Shown here: one piece after another, positions 17,102 through 26,728 of the stretch
Layout: each line of letters starts with the position of its first letter
Position numbering within the stretch: position 1 is the stretch's first letter
Assembly (NCBI GenBank): GCA_029863305.1
Contig: JAOTVR010000012.1
Location: 1-61,877, forward strand
Direction: 5' to 3'
DNA length: 61,877 nucleotides
Source: Gammaproteobacteria bacterium
GTDB taxonomy: Bacteria > Pseudomonadota > Gammaproteobacteria > Steroidobacterales > Woeseiaceae
Notes under the pieces: model-generated
The model's input: only the letters and a program-made list of their open reading frames with translations
What the model was told of the DNA's origin: nothing
The model's database searches: none
Program-made: the position numbers and the translations under genes

Positions 17102-19318
17102 ATGATGGCCGTCGCAATGAACAACACCCGTAAACGCATGTATCGAATTGCACTATTATTCATGTCGCTGCATCTGTCGACTACCGCCATTGCTCAGGAA
17201 GACGAGCAGACGGAACGTGGCCTCTTTGACGAGATCGTTGTCACCGCGCAAAAACGCACCGAGTTCTTGCAGGACACTGCTGCCGCCGTGACCGCGATCG
17301 ATCAAGGCATGATTCAGACCCGGGGTATCACGACGCTGGCCGATGCGCAGAATCTGGCCCCGTCGATACGTCTGCAAAAGGAATCGGCATCCACAGAGAT
17401 ATATATTCGTGGCGTCGGATCAACGCTCGACCTGCCCATGATCGAGCCGCCGAATGCCTATAATATTAATGGCGTCTATGTGCCACGAGAGGTCACGTCC
17501 GCATCACTCGTCGATGTTCAGCGCATGGAATTCCTGCCAGGTCCGCAGGGCACACTGTATGGACGTGGTGCGATCGGTGGTGTCATCAACACGATTACTC
17601 AGCGTCCAACGGACGATCTGGAGACGCACGCAATCGTCGAGGCCGGCAACTATGCGCATATACGATCGACTGTCACGCAGAATATTCCCGTCAGTGATAA
17701 CGTAAGTCTGCGTGGCTCAATCAGCTACTTCGATCGCGATGGCTACCTGAAAAGTGGTGCAGATTCCGCTGATGATCTGGCCGGCTTTCTTGCAATTGAA
17801 GCCACGCCTGCGGACAACGTCGATATTCACTTGTGGAGCCACATCGAGAGCCGGGAGGGTTTTTCGGCCAACTTGCTGAGCAAAGGCGATGTGGCGAACC
17901 CGCGCAGCCAGGTGTTTCCCAATCGCGATCCCTGGGACGATCGTCTCGAGGGCGATCTGGCGTCATATGCGACGCTGGGTCCCATCGATGCGCAGAGCCG
18001 CGATTGGGATACGGTTCTGATTGGCGCCGAAGTGGACTGGGATATCAATGAGCGCCTGGCACTGACCTATATCCCGTCGTATCTGGATTTTGACTGGCGG
18101 CAGGGATACTGGCTCACGCACAAGGACGGCGATTTTAACGAGCAAATCGAGCAGCAAACGCACGAGCTTCGGCTGGCCTACAATAGCGGCGGGGCCATGA
18201 CCTGGCTGGGCGGTGTGTATTCCTATCAGATCGAGACAGCCGGCCAGTTGTACATCCAATTCGGCCCCGATGAGCTGTTTCCCGGCTCGCCGGCGGGGTT
18301 GTGGCTCGGCGCAAGCGATGTTCGTAATCACGAACTGAAGGGCACGGCCGTGTTCGGTGAACTCAATTATGCGGTGTCGGATCGAGCGCGACTTGTCGCA
18401 GGAGCGCGCGCGTCGCACGACAAACGCGTTGGCTCGGGCTTTCAGCCGGACATCGTTGTCGAACCGGCGATTAACACCGACCCTGTCGCCTTATTCACAG
18501 GTGAAGCACCGCCGGCCTGGTCCAATAGCGATAGCTGGGATCACGTAGACTGGAAGCTCGGTGCCGAATTCGACGCCGATGGCGAGACGCTGCTGTACGC
18601 GACCGTGCAAACCGGTTTTCAGCCAGGCACTTTTGATGTATTTCCGGATGCGACGACGGCGGAGTCGGAATTGCTGGCGGCCACGGTCGGCGCAAAGAAC
18701 CGTTTCCTCGATGGCCATCTTATTTTCAACAACGAGGTCTTTTACTACGTCTACGACAACCTCCTGACACAGGCCTTCAATGCAGCGACGGGCACGAATT
18801 TTCTGACCAGCGCGGATGTGATCATTTATGGCCTGCAATCGGATTTTGCTCTGGCGCCTGCAAGCATGGACAACACGCAGTTCACGCTGTCAGTTGGTTA
18901 CCTGCATGCCCGGTACGATGATTTTCTCGAAGACACCTTGGATGTGTTTAACGATAATCAACTACAGAATGCGCCGGACTGGACCGCGACTCTGGGTATC
19001 GTCCATGACTGGCCACTGCAATCCGGCGCTCACTTGCAGGCGAACCTGAGTTCGCGCTACGAGAGCGGATTCTGGGGTGACTTTTCACACTCGGCAGGGC
19101 TTTACCAGGAAGGCTACACCAGGACCGATGTTGCCCTGACGTATCACAGCGGCAGCGGTAAGTGGTCGCTCGGGCTCTGGGCAAAGAATCTCGAAAATCA
19201 GGACGTGCAATCCGCGGCGGCTACGGGCAATCCGGTCACCGACCCGGGCCCGGGCGCACCCTTTCTCGAGGCTCCCAGAACCTACGGCCTGCGGTTTGCC
19301 CTGAATCTGGGCCCGTAG
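17102..19318 (+). CDS. TonB-dependent outer-membrane receptor
   Basis: This protein of about 738 residues has a signal peptide (ending STTAIAQ), a TonB-box-like DEIVVTAQKR, a plug domain (about 45-150) and a long beta-barrel ending in GLRFALNLGP. Such receptors import siderophores, vitamin B12 or organic ligands, and the substrate cannot be read from the sequence. The open frame extends upstream into the TPR gene; I choose ATG 17102 because AAGGA lies at 17087-17091, with ATG 17084 and 17105 as alternatives. Co-orientation with the Lrp and TPR genes suggests uptake linked to the same catabolic programme. Confidence 0.9.
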   Translation: MMAVAMNNTRKRMYRIALLFMSLHLSTTAIAQEDEQTERGLFDEIVVTAQKRTEFLQDTAAAVTAIDQGMIQTRGITTLADAQNLAPSIRLQKESASTEIYIRGVGSTLDLPMIEPPNAYNINGVYVPREVTSASLVDVQRMEFLPGPQGTLYGRGAIGGVINTITQRPTDDLETHAIVEAGNYAHIRSTVTQNIPVSDNVSLRGSISYFDRDGYLKSGADSADDLAGFLAIEATPADNVDIHLWSHIESREGFSANLLSKGDVANPRSQVFPNRDPWDDRLEGDLASYATLGPIDAQSRDWDTVLIGAEVDWDINERLALTYIPSYLDFDWRQGYWLTHKDGDFNEQIEQQTHELRLAYNSGGAMTWLGGVYSYQIETAGQLYIQFGPDELFPGSPAGLWLGASDVRNHELKGTAVFGELNYAVSDRARLVAGARASHDKRVGSGFQPDIVVEPAINTDPVALFTGEAPPAWSNSDSWDHVDWKLGAEFDADGETLLYATVQTGFQPGTFDVFPDATTAESELLAATVGAKNRFLDGHLIFNNEVFYYVYDNLLTQAFNAATGTNFLTSADVIIYGLQSDFALAPASMDNTQFTLSVGYLHARYDDFLEDTLDVFNDNQLQNAPDWTATLGIVHDWPLQSGAHLQANLSSRYESGFWGDFSHSAGLYQEGYTRTDVALTYHSGSGKWSLGLWAKNLENQDVQSAAATGNPVTDPGPGAPFLEAPRTYGLRFALNLGP

Positions 19319-19432
19319 CCGGCACGGCAGCGGCCGGGATCGATGCGGTCGCGATTGCCCGAGCTGGCGCTCACGGATTCGATACTCTGGACATAGCATT
19401 TTTCGTCCATACATCTAAAGTACGGAAGGTGA

Positions 19433-21091
19433 GTGATCGTGTTCTTGCAGAATGAGCAGGTTTGCCAGCGAGTTGCTATGAATCCCGGCGTCGTCGATCT
19501 TTCTTCAGTCGGACGTGAACAGGAACTGATCAGTTCGCTATTGCACACGACGCGCTATCCTCATCCCGTAGAAAACGTTCGACTTATCGAGACGCACATA
19601 TCCTGGGTCATCCTGACAGGACATTTCGCTTACAAGATCAAAAAGCCGATCAAGCTCGAATTTCTGGACTTTTCGTCACTCGCACTGCGCAAACACTTCT
19701 GCGATGAGGAGCTGCGGCTCAACCGCCGCTGGTCGCCGGAGCTGTATCTGGATGTCGTGCCGATCTGCGGAAGCTTTGCTGAGCCGATGATCGGTGGCAC
19801 CGGGCCGGCGATCGAGTACGCCGTCAAAATGCGGCAATTCCCGCAGAGCGCTCAGCTTGACGTGCAACTCGATGCAGGACTGCTCGACGACGACGATATG
19901 CTCGACTTGGCTGCAATGATTGCAGCACGGCACGACGCGGCTGAAATCTTTGCGCAAACGAACGCGGAAGTTGCTGTCGGAGCAATTGTGCAGCAGCCGA
20001 TGCTGCAAAACTTCGCGGACCTGCGGGCACATGCCAGTCCGGACCAGTTGACGCAACTGTCATCGTGGACCCGGAATTCCCTGCGTGACTTATGGCCGAC
20101 TCTTCTGAAGAGACAAAACGAGGGATTCATTCGGGAGTGTCACGGCGATCTGCACCTTCGGAATCTCGTTCGACTGTCGTCCGGCATTGCTGCGTTCGAT
20201 TGCGTGGAATTCAGTTCGGGACTGCGCAACATCGACGTGATCAGCGATGTCAGCTTTCTGATGATGGATCTGATGTCTCGAGGCAGGCGGGATCTCGCGT
20301 ATGTTTTCCTCAATCGATATCTCGAGTGCACGGGCGACTATGCCGGCATGTCGGTATTCGGGCTGTATTACGTCTACCACGCCCTGATTCGCGCCAAGAT
20401 TGCGGCGATCCGCAGCATCGAGCGGTCCGATGCATCTCACAGACAAGCTGACCTCGAGGAAATGGCTCAATTCTGCAATGTCGCAAGCGACTGGATACGA
20501 CCGCAGCGGCCGTGTTTGATCATCATGCATGGGTACTCAGGATCGGGAAAGACCTGCTTGTCGCAGCAGTTGCTATCGCGATTGCCGGCCATTCGCCTGC
20601 GCTCGGATATCGAGCGTAAGCGCCGGCATGGTCTGGAGATGACCGAAGCGAGTGGTGCCGGTGTCGGTAAAGGCATGTATGCGCCGCGGGCACGAAGCGA
20701 TATCTACGCAGTACTCGCAATGGCCGGCGAGACATTATTGCAGGCTGGCCAGCATGTCATCGCTGATGCGTCATTTCTCAATCGGCAGGACCGACGGCAG
20801 TTTGAGTACCTGGCGCGACGATTTGGCGCGGATTTTATTATCGTCGATGTCGGCGCAGAGACTGAGGAACTGCTACACCGAGTGCGACTCAGAAAGCGTC
20901 ATGCGAGTGATGCCTCGGAAGCCGATGAGAACGTGTTGCAATATCAGTACGACAATGCGCAGCCGCTGAGCGCGGACGAGCTTCAGCGGACTGTCAGCGT
21001 TGCGACGGATGATGAAGTCGATGCCGGCGCTGTCACCGAGAAGATTATCGGCGCACTGACTCCCAGTGTGCATCGGTCGCGACCATCGTAA
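19433..21091 (+). CDS. Two-domain kinase: aminoglycoside-phosphotransferase-like plus P-loop ATPase
   Basis: This 552-residue protein has an N-terminal protein-kinase-fold half with HGDLHLRN (His237, Asp239, Asn244), the catalytic loop of aminoglycoside/choline-type kinases, followed by AFDCVEF. The C-terminal half (about 355-545) is a P-loop kinase with Walker A GYSGSGKT at 367-374. Proteins with this pair of domains are widespread and uncharacterised, and the substrate is unknown. GTG 19433 has GGAAGGTGA just upstream; ATG 19478 is an alternative. The last 47 bp overlap the 3' end of convergent paaZ. Confidence 0.85.
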   Translation: MIVFLQNEQVCQRVAMNPGVVDLSSVGREQELISSLLHTTRYPHPVENVRLIETHISWVILTGHFAYKIKKPIKLEFLDFSSLALRKHFCDEELRLNRRWSPELYLDVVPICGSFAEPMIGGTGPAIEYAVKMRQFPQSAQLDVQLDAGLLDDDDMLDLAAMIAARHDAAEIFAQTNAEVAVGAIVQQPMLQNFADLRAHASPDQLTQLSSWTRNSLRDLWPTLLKRQNEGFIRECHGDLHLRNLVRLSSGIAAFDCVEFSSGLRNIDVISDVSFLMMDLMSRGRRDLAYVFLNRYLECTGDYAGMSVFGLYYVYHALIRAKIAAIRSIERSDASHRQADLEEMAQFCNVASDWIRPQRPCLIIMHGYSGSGKTCLSQQLLSRLPAIRLRSDIERKRRHGLEMTEASGAGVGKGMYAPRARSDIYAVLAMAGETLLQAGQHVIADASFLNRQDRRQFEYLARRFGADFIIVDVGAETEELLHRVRLRKRHASDASEADENVLQYQYDNAQPLSADELQRTVSVATDDEVDAGAVTEKIIGALTPSVHRSRPS

Positions 21092-23096
21092 GAACGTCGT
21101 ACTGCGCACAGATTTCGTCGTTCTGATTCGTCACTTCGGTATCCCAGCGGACTTCGCCGTAGCCCGAGTCACCTCGTAAAGTTTTCTGCTTGCAGGCCAG
21201 GCGCACTTTCAGCGAGTCACCGTAGTTGACGGGCTGAAGGAAGCGAAGATCGTCAACGCCGTAGTTGGCCAGCACGGGTCCAAAATCCGGATCGACGAAC
21301 AGGCCGGCGGCAAACGAGACGATCAGATAACCGTGGGCGACCCGGCCCTCGAAAAACGGGTTCCTGGCGGCCTCTTCTTCATTCATGTGTGCATAAAAAT
21401 TATCGCCGGTAAAATCAGCAAAGTGATCGATGTCATCCAGTGTGACTTCTCGCGGCTTGCTCCTGAACGTGTCGCCGATCTCGAGCTGTTCGAAGGTTTT
21501 GCGGAATGGGTGCACGCCGGGATCCTTCTCTTCGGCACCGCGAATCCAGCGATGGCCGATAACCGACAAAGTTTCGGGTGAACCCTGAATCGCGGTGCGT
21601 TGCATGTAATGCAGCACTCCGCGGACGCCCCCCATCTCTTCGCCGCCACCGGCGCGCCCCGGACCACCATGTACAAGATGAGCGAGCGGCGAGCCGTGAC
21701 CAGTCGACTCTGCTGCGCAGTGCCGGTTGATGATGACCATTCGGCCGTGATACGCGGCGGTGCCGAGCACCAGTTCCCGGGCAGCCGCGTTGTCGTTCGT
21801 AATGATCGAACCGGCGAGGCTGCCTTCGCCGAGCTTCGCCAGCTCAATCGCTTCATCGATCGAGTCATAGGGCAGTACGGTGCTGACCGGGCCGAACGCT
21901 TCGACCGAATGCACCGCCCTGGACGAGAGAGGTTTTTCGCAATGCAATAGCGTCGGCATGAAGAAAGCGCCCCGGGTCGCGTCGGCGTCGACGACATCGA
22001 AGTCATCACTGCCGCCAAAGACGACGTTTGCTTCGGCCGACAGTTCGGCGACTCGCTCACGGACTTCGTCGCGCTGTCCCTGGCTGGCAAGAGCACCCAT
22101 CTGGACGTCCTTAACGCCCGGGTTACCGATTCGCACCGCACCCAGTGATGTCGATAACGCTTTGACGACCTCGCCCGCGAATTCGGCCGGTGTGATGATG
22201 CGGCGAATTGCCGTGCACTTCTGCCCGGCCTTCGAGACCATCTCGTTCGTCACTTCCTTGATGTAGAGTTCGAATTCCGGCGTGCCCGGCGCCGCGTCCG
22301 GGCCGAGTATCGACATATTGAGCGAATCGGTTTCGGCCGTGAAGGCCACGGACTCGCTGACTACCCGGGGATGTTGCTGCAGCATTTCAGCCGTGGTTTT
22401 CGAGCCGGTGAACGCGATCGTATCCTGGCACGTCAGGTGATCAAACAGGTCGCCGACGCCGCCGCAAATGAGCTGTACGCTGCCCATCGGCAAAATGCCG
22501 GACTCGATCATGCGCCGGACCATGAGCTCTGTCAGGTACGCCGTGCTCGAGGCCGGTTTAATGATGGCCGGCACACCAGCAAGCAATGTGGGCGCCAGTT
22601 TTTCAAGCATGCCCCAGCACGGAAAATTGAATGCATTAATATGAATCGCGGCGCCGAGCTTCGGCGTGAAAATGTGTTGCCCGACAAACGTGCCTTCGCG
22701 GGACAGTTGTTCGACGCCACCATCGAGATAAACATGGTCGTTGGGCATCTCGCGTCGACCTTTGCTCGAGAAGACAAACATTGTCGAGATGCCGCCGTCA
22801 ATATCGGGCCAGCTGTCCTTTCGCGTTGCGCCGGTTTGTGTGGACAGCGTATAGAACTCTTGCTTGTGTTCATTGAGGTAGATGGCCAGCACCTTGAGCA
22901 TGTCGCCGCGCTCATGAAATGTCAGCTTGCGCAGGTTCGGACCACCCACGGATTTCGCATGTTTCAGGATCGCCGCAAAGTCGAGGCCGTCGCTCGTAAT
23001 ACGTGCGACAGGTTCGCCCGAGACGGCCGAGGTCAGGATGCGACCGTCACCATCACCTTCTACCCATCGGTCTTGTACGAGATTTGCCAGTTTCAT
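21045..23096 (-). CDS. paaZ: Bifunctional oxepin-CoA hydrolase / semialdehyde dehydrogenase
   Basis: This 683-residue fusion opens the oxepin-CoA ring and oxidises the resulting aldehyde in phenylacetate breakdown. The N-terminal aldehyde dehydrogenase domain (about 1-520) has catalytic Cys294 in GQKCTAI and Glu255 in AETDSL. The C-terminal MaoC-like hydratase domain (about 540-675) has the active-site DFTGDNFYAHMN. These positions match E. coli PaaZ within one residue. It is divergent from paaX across an 82 bp gap, with a palindrome at 23114-23126. Its end overlaps the convergent kinase gene. Confidence 0.96.
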   Translation of the reverse strand: MKLANLVQDRWVEGDGDGRILTSAVSGEPVARITSDGLDFAAILKHAKSVGGPNLRKLTFHERGDMLKVLAIYLNEHKQEFYTLSTQTGATRKDSWPDIDGGISTMFVFSSKGRREMPNDHVYLDGGVEQLSREGTFVGQHIFTPKLGAAIHINAFNFPCWGMLEKLAPTLLAGVPAIIKPASSTAYLTELMVRRMIESGILPMGSVQLICGGVGDLFDHLTCQDTIAFTGSKTTAEMLQQHPRVVSESVAFTAETDSLNMSILGPDAAPGTPEFELYIKEVTNEMVSKAGQKCTAIRRIITPAEFAGEVVKALSTSLGAVRIGNPGVKDVQMGALASQGQRDEVRERVAELSAEANVVFGGSDDFDVVDADATRGAFFMPTLLHCEKPLSSRAVHSVEAFGPVSTVLPYDSIDEAIELAKLGEGSLAGSIITNDNAAARELVLGTAAYHGRMVIINRHCAAESTGHGSPLAHLVHGGPGRAGGGEEMGGVRGVLHYMQRTAIQGSPETLSVIGHRWIRGAEEKDPGVHPFRKTFEQLEIGDTFRSKPREVTLDDIDHFADFTGDNFYAHMNEEEAARNPFFEGRVAHGYLIVSFAAGLFVDPDFGPVLANYGVDDLRFLQPVNYGDSLKVRLACKQKTLRGDSGYGEVRWDTEVTNQNDEICAQYDVLTMVATDAHWESVRR

Positions 23097-23113
23097 AGAA
23101 GATACAAGAAAGA

Positions 23114-23126
23114 TTTCAATTTGAAA
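23114..23126. promoter_or_regulatory. Palindrome between paaZ and paaX, possible PaaX operator
   Basis: TTTCAA-T-TTGAAA is a perfect 6 bp dyad with a one-base centre in the AT-rich divergent gap. On the minus strand TTGTGA with a -10-like TGAAAT 17 bp further overlaps it, so a bound repressor would block paaZ. Assignment to PaaX comes only from position. Confidence 0.4.
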
Positions 23127-23178
23127 AAATCGGTATCACAATATACGGTGAGATGCCTGGAGCGCAAGCGACCATACG

Positions 23179-24096
23179 ATGACGATTGAGTCTGCCAGCC
23201 AAAGCCTCGTTGCGGAGTTTCGTTCACGACGAACATTGCGCACGGGATCGCTGATTACAACGATATTCGGCGATTCCATCGCGCCGCGCGGCGGCACCGT
23301 CTGGCTGGGCAGCCTGATCGCGGTCATGCAGGACTTCGGCATCGGTGAACGCCTCGTGCGTACTTCGGTCTTCAGGCTCGTGCAGGATGGCTGGTTGGGT
23401 GCGAAGCAGATTGGTCGTCGCAGTTATTACAGCCTGACGGACGAGGGCCGCGAGCGGTTCGAACACGCGACTCACAAGATCTATGGCGAACCCGTGTCGA
23501 ACTGGGACGACACCTGGACCACGGTCTTGCTCACGAACGTCGAAGGCGCGACGAAAGACAGCGTGCGTAAAGAGCTGGGCTGGCTGGGCTTCGGCGCTCT
23601 CTCGACCACGGTCTTTGCACATCCGTCCCCCGATATGGCCGATGTTGACTCGGCGTTGCGTCGTCTCGGCCTCGAGGATGATCTCGTCATCATGTCCGGG
23701 CGAACCATCAGGAACGAGTCCGCGATGCGCCGACTGGTGCAGGACAGCTGGAACCTTGCGGATATAGATGAGCGGTATGCAAGCTTCGTGAAGCGTTTTC
23801 GGCCGCTGATCGCCGCGTACGGGAAGGACGCGAACGTGTCGCCAAAAACGGCTTTTCTGGTACGAACGTTGCTCATTCAGGAATATCGCAAGGTGCTGCT
23901 GCGGGACCCGCAGTTACCTGCTGCGCTACTGCCGGCGGACTGGCACGGCAATGCCGCTTACCAACTTTGCAGGAATCTCTATCTGGCCATCTACGCTCAG
24001 GCCGACGCCTACCTGTCCGAGACAATGGAAACAGCCGATGGACCGCTGCCCCCACCGAGCGGGAGTTTCATGCAACGCTTTGGCGGCCTGCAATAA
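23179..24096 (+). CDS. paaX: PaaX family phenylacetate-degradation repressor
   Basis: This 305-residue regulator has an N-terminal winged helix (RTGSLITTIFGDSIAPRGG and ERLVRTSVFRLVQDGWL regions), a central domain and the C-terminal PaaX domain. In known systems PaaX represses the paa genes and is released by phenylacetyl-CoA. It heads the rightward run paaX-paaI-paaABCDE and diverges from paaZ. Length is typical (about 300). It lies 29 bp upstream of paaI. Confidence 0.95.
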   Translation: MTIESASQSLVAEFRSRRTLRTGSLITTIFGDSIAPRGGTVWLGSLIAVMQDFGIGERLVRTSVFRLVQDGWLGAKQIGRRSYYSLTDEGRERFEHATHKIYGEPVSNWDDTWTTVLLTNVEGATKDSVRKELGWLGFGALSTTVFAHPSPDMADVDSALRRLGLEDDLVIMSGRTIRNESAMRRLVQDSWNLADIDERYASFVKRFRPLIAAYGKDANVSPKTAFLVRTLLIQEYRKVLLRDPQLPAALLPADWHGNAAYQLCRNLYLAIYAQADAYLSETMETADGPLPPPSGSFMQRFGGLQ

Positions 24097-24125
24097 CGGC
24101 AGCGCCGCCGCCGGAGTTAAGAACG

Positions 24126-24584
24126 ATGAACGATCTCGAACGCGCGCGCGCATGCGCTGACAAGATGTACGCCGGCGACAAGGCGTCCAGGGCCCTGGGA
24201 ATAGACATCGAAGTAAGCGGCGCAGGTTCCGCTACGGCGACGATGCAAGTGCGAGACGACATGGTCAACGGTTTCAATATCTGCCACGGCGGCCTGATTT
24301 TCACCCTCGCCGACACCGCCTTCGCATTCGCCTGCAATGCCTACGATGAGCTGACCGTCGCCGGATCGGGGCACATTGAGTTTTTGCGACCGGTCCATCT
24401 GCATGACACGCTGCGTGCTGTTGCCCGAGAGGAACTGCGCGGTGAGCGAGTCGGGTTTTACACAGTTGAGGTGCTCGATCAGGATGGGTCGATCGTTGCG
24501 CTTTTTCGCGGTCGTTCGGTCAGTCGAGGTGAACGGCTGCTTGGTGGCCAAACTGATACAGAAAATATTGAAAAAACGCGATAA
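24126..24584 (+). CDS. paaI: Phenylacetate-pathway acyl-CoA thioesterase
   Basis: This 152-residue hotdog-fold thioesterase has the family active site NICHGGLIFTLADTAFAFACN, with the catalytic Asp in LAD. PaaI removes CoA from stalled ring-hydroxylated intermediates, freeing CoA if the pathway is blocked. ATG 24126 (MNDLERARACADKMY) is preferred to the longer open frame because the domain starts right after it and GGAG (24113-24116) lies 9 bp before it. Confidence 0.93.
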   Translation: MNDLERARACADKMYAGDKASRALGIDIEVSGAGSATATMQVRDDMVNGFNICHGGLIFTLADTAFAFACNAYDELTVAGSGHIEFLRPVHLHDTLRAVAREELRGERVGFYTVEVLDQDGSIVALFRGRSVSRGERLLGGQTDTENIEKTR

Positions 24585-24596
24585 ATGTGACACATT
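24584..24596. promoter_or_regulatory. Perfect dyad between paaI and paaA
   Basis: AATGTG-A-CACATT is a perfect 6 bp inverted repeat starting at the last base of the paaI stop codon, in the 82 bp gap before paaA. It could be an operator for a separate epoxidase promoter. The half-site TGTGA is CRP-like, but the spacing is not. Confidence 0.3.
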
Positions 24597-24666
24597 GGCG
24601 CCGCAGTCGTGACGTCGTATTGCCGCGTTCTCCGGAACGTATTTTCATAAACGCATTGGACTCTTT

Positions 24667-25662
24667 ATGTACACTCAAGGTCTCGATCAACAGGGACAGC
24701 GTGATTCGAAGCGGGACGGGCTGGAGTCGGCCGCCGATCTCGATGCGTTCCAGAAACGCGTCGACAACGAAGAAAAAATTGAGGCCAAGGACTGGATGCC
24801 CGAAGCGTATCGACGCACATTGATTCGCCAGATTTCGCAGCACGCGCATTCCGAAATCATCGGCATGCAGCCCGAAGCGAACTGGCTGACCCGGGCACCC
24901 ACACTCAAACGAAAAGCCATTCTTCTCGCCAAGATCCAGGATGAAGCAGGGCACGGTCTGTATCTCTACAGCGCCGCAGAAACGCTCGGTGTCTCGCGCG
25001 ACGAGATGGTTGCGGATCTGTTGTCAGGCAAGGCCAAGTACTCGAGCATTTTCAATTACCCAACGCTCACCTGGGCCGACATCGGTGCGATCGGCTGGTT
25101 GGTCGACGGTGCCGCCATCATGAATCAGATTCCATTGTGCCGTTGTTCGTATGGCCCGTACGCACGGGCGATGGTCCGGATCTGCAAGGAGGAAAGTTTT
25201 CATCAGCGCCAGGGCTTCGATATCCTGCATGAACTCTGTAACGGTACGGCCGGGCAAAAGGCGATGGCCCAGGATGCGCTCAATAGGTGGTGGTGGCCCT
25301 CATTGATGATGTTCGGCCCATCGGATGATGAATCGAAGCACTCGGCACAGTCGATGGCGTGGAAGATCAAGCGGTTCTCCAACGATGAGCTACGGCAGAA
25401 GTTTGTCGACGTCACGGTGCCGCAGGCCGATTTTCTCGGTCTCAAAATGCCTGATGACGAGCTCGTGTGGGATGAGAAGTCGGGACACTACCGCTTCGGC
25501 GAAATCGACTGGCAGGAGTTTATCGAGGTCATAAAGGGCAACGGCCCCTGTAACCGGCAGCGGCTGGCGAAGCGCCGCAAGGCGCACGAAGACGGCGAGT
25601 GGGTGCGCGAAGCCGCCCGCGCCTATGCCGAAAAGCACGCCGGGAAACAGGACGCCGCCTGA
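24667..25662 (+). CDS. paaA: Phenylacetyl-CoA epoxidase catalytic subunit
   Basis: This 331-residue di-iron subunit inserts oxygen into phenylacetyl-CoA to make the ring-1,2-epoxide. Ferritin-like metal ligands are visible: Glu70 in MQPEANW, Glu93 and His96 in QDEAGHG, and Glu176 and His179 in EESFH. Length and the [20 protein letters not shown] start are typical of PaaA. It begins the paaABCDE string, whose genes abut or overlap. Confidence 0.96.
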   Translation: MYTQGLDQQGQRDSKRDGLESAADLDAFQKRVDNEEKIEAKDWMPEAYRRTLIRQISQHAHSEIIGMQPEANWLTRAPTLKRKAILLAKIQDEAGHGLYLYSAAETLGVSRDEMVADLLSGKAKYSSIFNYPTLTWADIGAIGWLVDGAAIMNQIPLCRCSYGPYARAMVRICKEESFHQRQGFDILHELCNGTAGQKAMAQDALNRWWWPSLMMFGPSDDESKHSAQSMAWKIKRFSNDELRQKFVDVTVPQADFLGLKMPDDELVWDEKSGHYRFGEIDWQEFIEVIKGNGPCNRQRLAKRRKAHEDGEWVREAARAYAEKHAGKQDAA

Positions 25663-25685
25663 CCCTCAGGAGAAGCGAGACAGGT

Positions 25686-25973
25686 ATGAGCAACAAAGAA
25701 TGGCCACTCTACGAAGTTTTCATTCGCAGCAAGTCCGGGCTGAGCCATCGCCACGCCGGCAGTATTCACGCGGCCGATGATCAGATGGCGCTCGATCACG
25801 CACGCGATACGTACACGCGACGCAGCGAGGGTGTGAGTATTTGGGTCGTACGATCGATTCAAATCGTCGCATCGGACCCCGCCGAAACGGCCGCATTCTT
25901 CGAGCCTGCCGAGGACAAGATTTATCGTCATCCAACGTTTTACAAGATTCCGGACGGAGTAGACAACCTGTGA
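25686..25973 (+). CDS. paaB: Phenylacetyl-CoA epoxidase subunit B
   Basis: This 95-residue small subunit has the conserved WPLYEVFIRSKSGLSHRHAGS opening and a YRHPTFYKIPDGV end, characteristic of PaaB, which bridges PaaAC heterodimers. ATG 25686 follows AGGAGAAG and matches the family N-terminus; a longer frame back to 25599 runs inside paaA. Its TGA overlaps the GTG of paaC by 3 bp (GTGA). Confidence 0.95.
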   Translation: MSNKEWPLYEVFIRSKSGLSHRHAGSIHAADDQMALDHARDTYTRRSEGVSIWVVRSIQIVASDPAETAAFFEPAEDKIYRHPTFYKIPDGVDNL

Positions 25974-26728
25974 ACATTGACGACGCCCGTCTCGCGTACG
26001 TGAAGAGGCTCGGCGATAACGCTCTGATACTGGGCCAGCGCATGGTCGAAGTCGTTGCCGCCTGTCCCGAGCTGGAGGAAGAACTCGCGAACGCGAATTT
26101 CGCGCTCGATTACATTGGACAGGCGCGGATGTACTACACCTATGCGGGAGAGCTGGAAGGCCAGGGCCGTGGCGAAGACGACTTCGCGTTCTTGCGCGAT
26201 GAGAACGAGTACCGAAACGTCCTGTTAATCGAGCAACCTGATGGGCACTTTGGTGACACGATCACAAAGCTCGTTCTATTCGAGTCGTTCTACTTATTGC
26301 AACTCGAGGCGCTGATGCGATGTTCTGACCCTCGCGTGGCTGCAATCGCGGCACGCGCCGAGAAGGAAATTCGTTATCACCTGCGCCATAACGTGCAATG
26401 GCTGGTTCGTCTTGGTGACGGCACTTCATATAGCCACGAACGCGCACAACAGTCGCTGGACGAACTGTGGCAGTACACCGGAGAAATGTTCGCGCCGGAC
26501 GAAGTAGACAACCTGTTTGAGGCCGAATTCGACGGCCCGGATTTGCACGATATCCGCGAACGCTGGCAGGCCAATGTCGCGGCAATCGTCGACCAGGCTA
26601 CGCTGCAAAAACCTGCTGATGCCTGGATGGCCAGCGGTGGCAAGGAAGGGCGACACAGCGAGCATCTTGGTTACCTTATCGCCGAGATGCAGTATCTGCA
26701 GCGGCTTCACCCCGGTGCGACTTGGTAG
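25970..26728 (+). CDS. paaC: Phenylacetyl-CoA epoxidase structural subunit
   Basis: This 252-residue ferritin-like subunit pairs with PaaA. Family features include YVKRLGDNALILGQRM near the start, NFALDYIGQARMYYTYAGE, and a C-terminal HSEHLGYLIAEMQYLQRLHPGA-type helix. The GTG start at 25970 overlaps the paaB stop in GTGA and gives the normal N-terminus. The longer frame to 25841 lies in paaB. Confidence 0.94.
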   Translation: MNIDDARLAYVKRLGDNALILGQRMVEVVAACPELEEELANANFALDYIGQARMYYTYAGELEGQGRGEDDFAFLRDENEYRNVLLIEQPDGHFGDTITKLVLFESFYLLQLEALMRCSDPRVAAIAARAEKEIRYHLRHNVQWLVRLGDGTSYSHERAQQSLDELWQYTGEMFAPDEVDNLFEAEFDGPDLHDIRERWQANVAAIVDQATLQKPADAWMASGGKEGRHSEHLGYLIAEMQYLQRLHPGATW

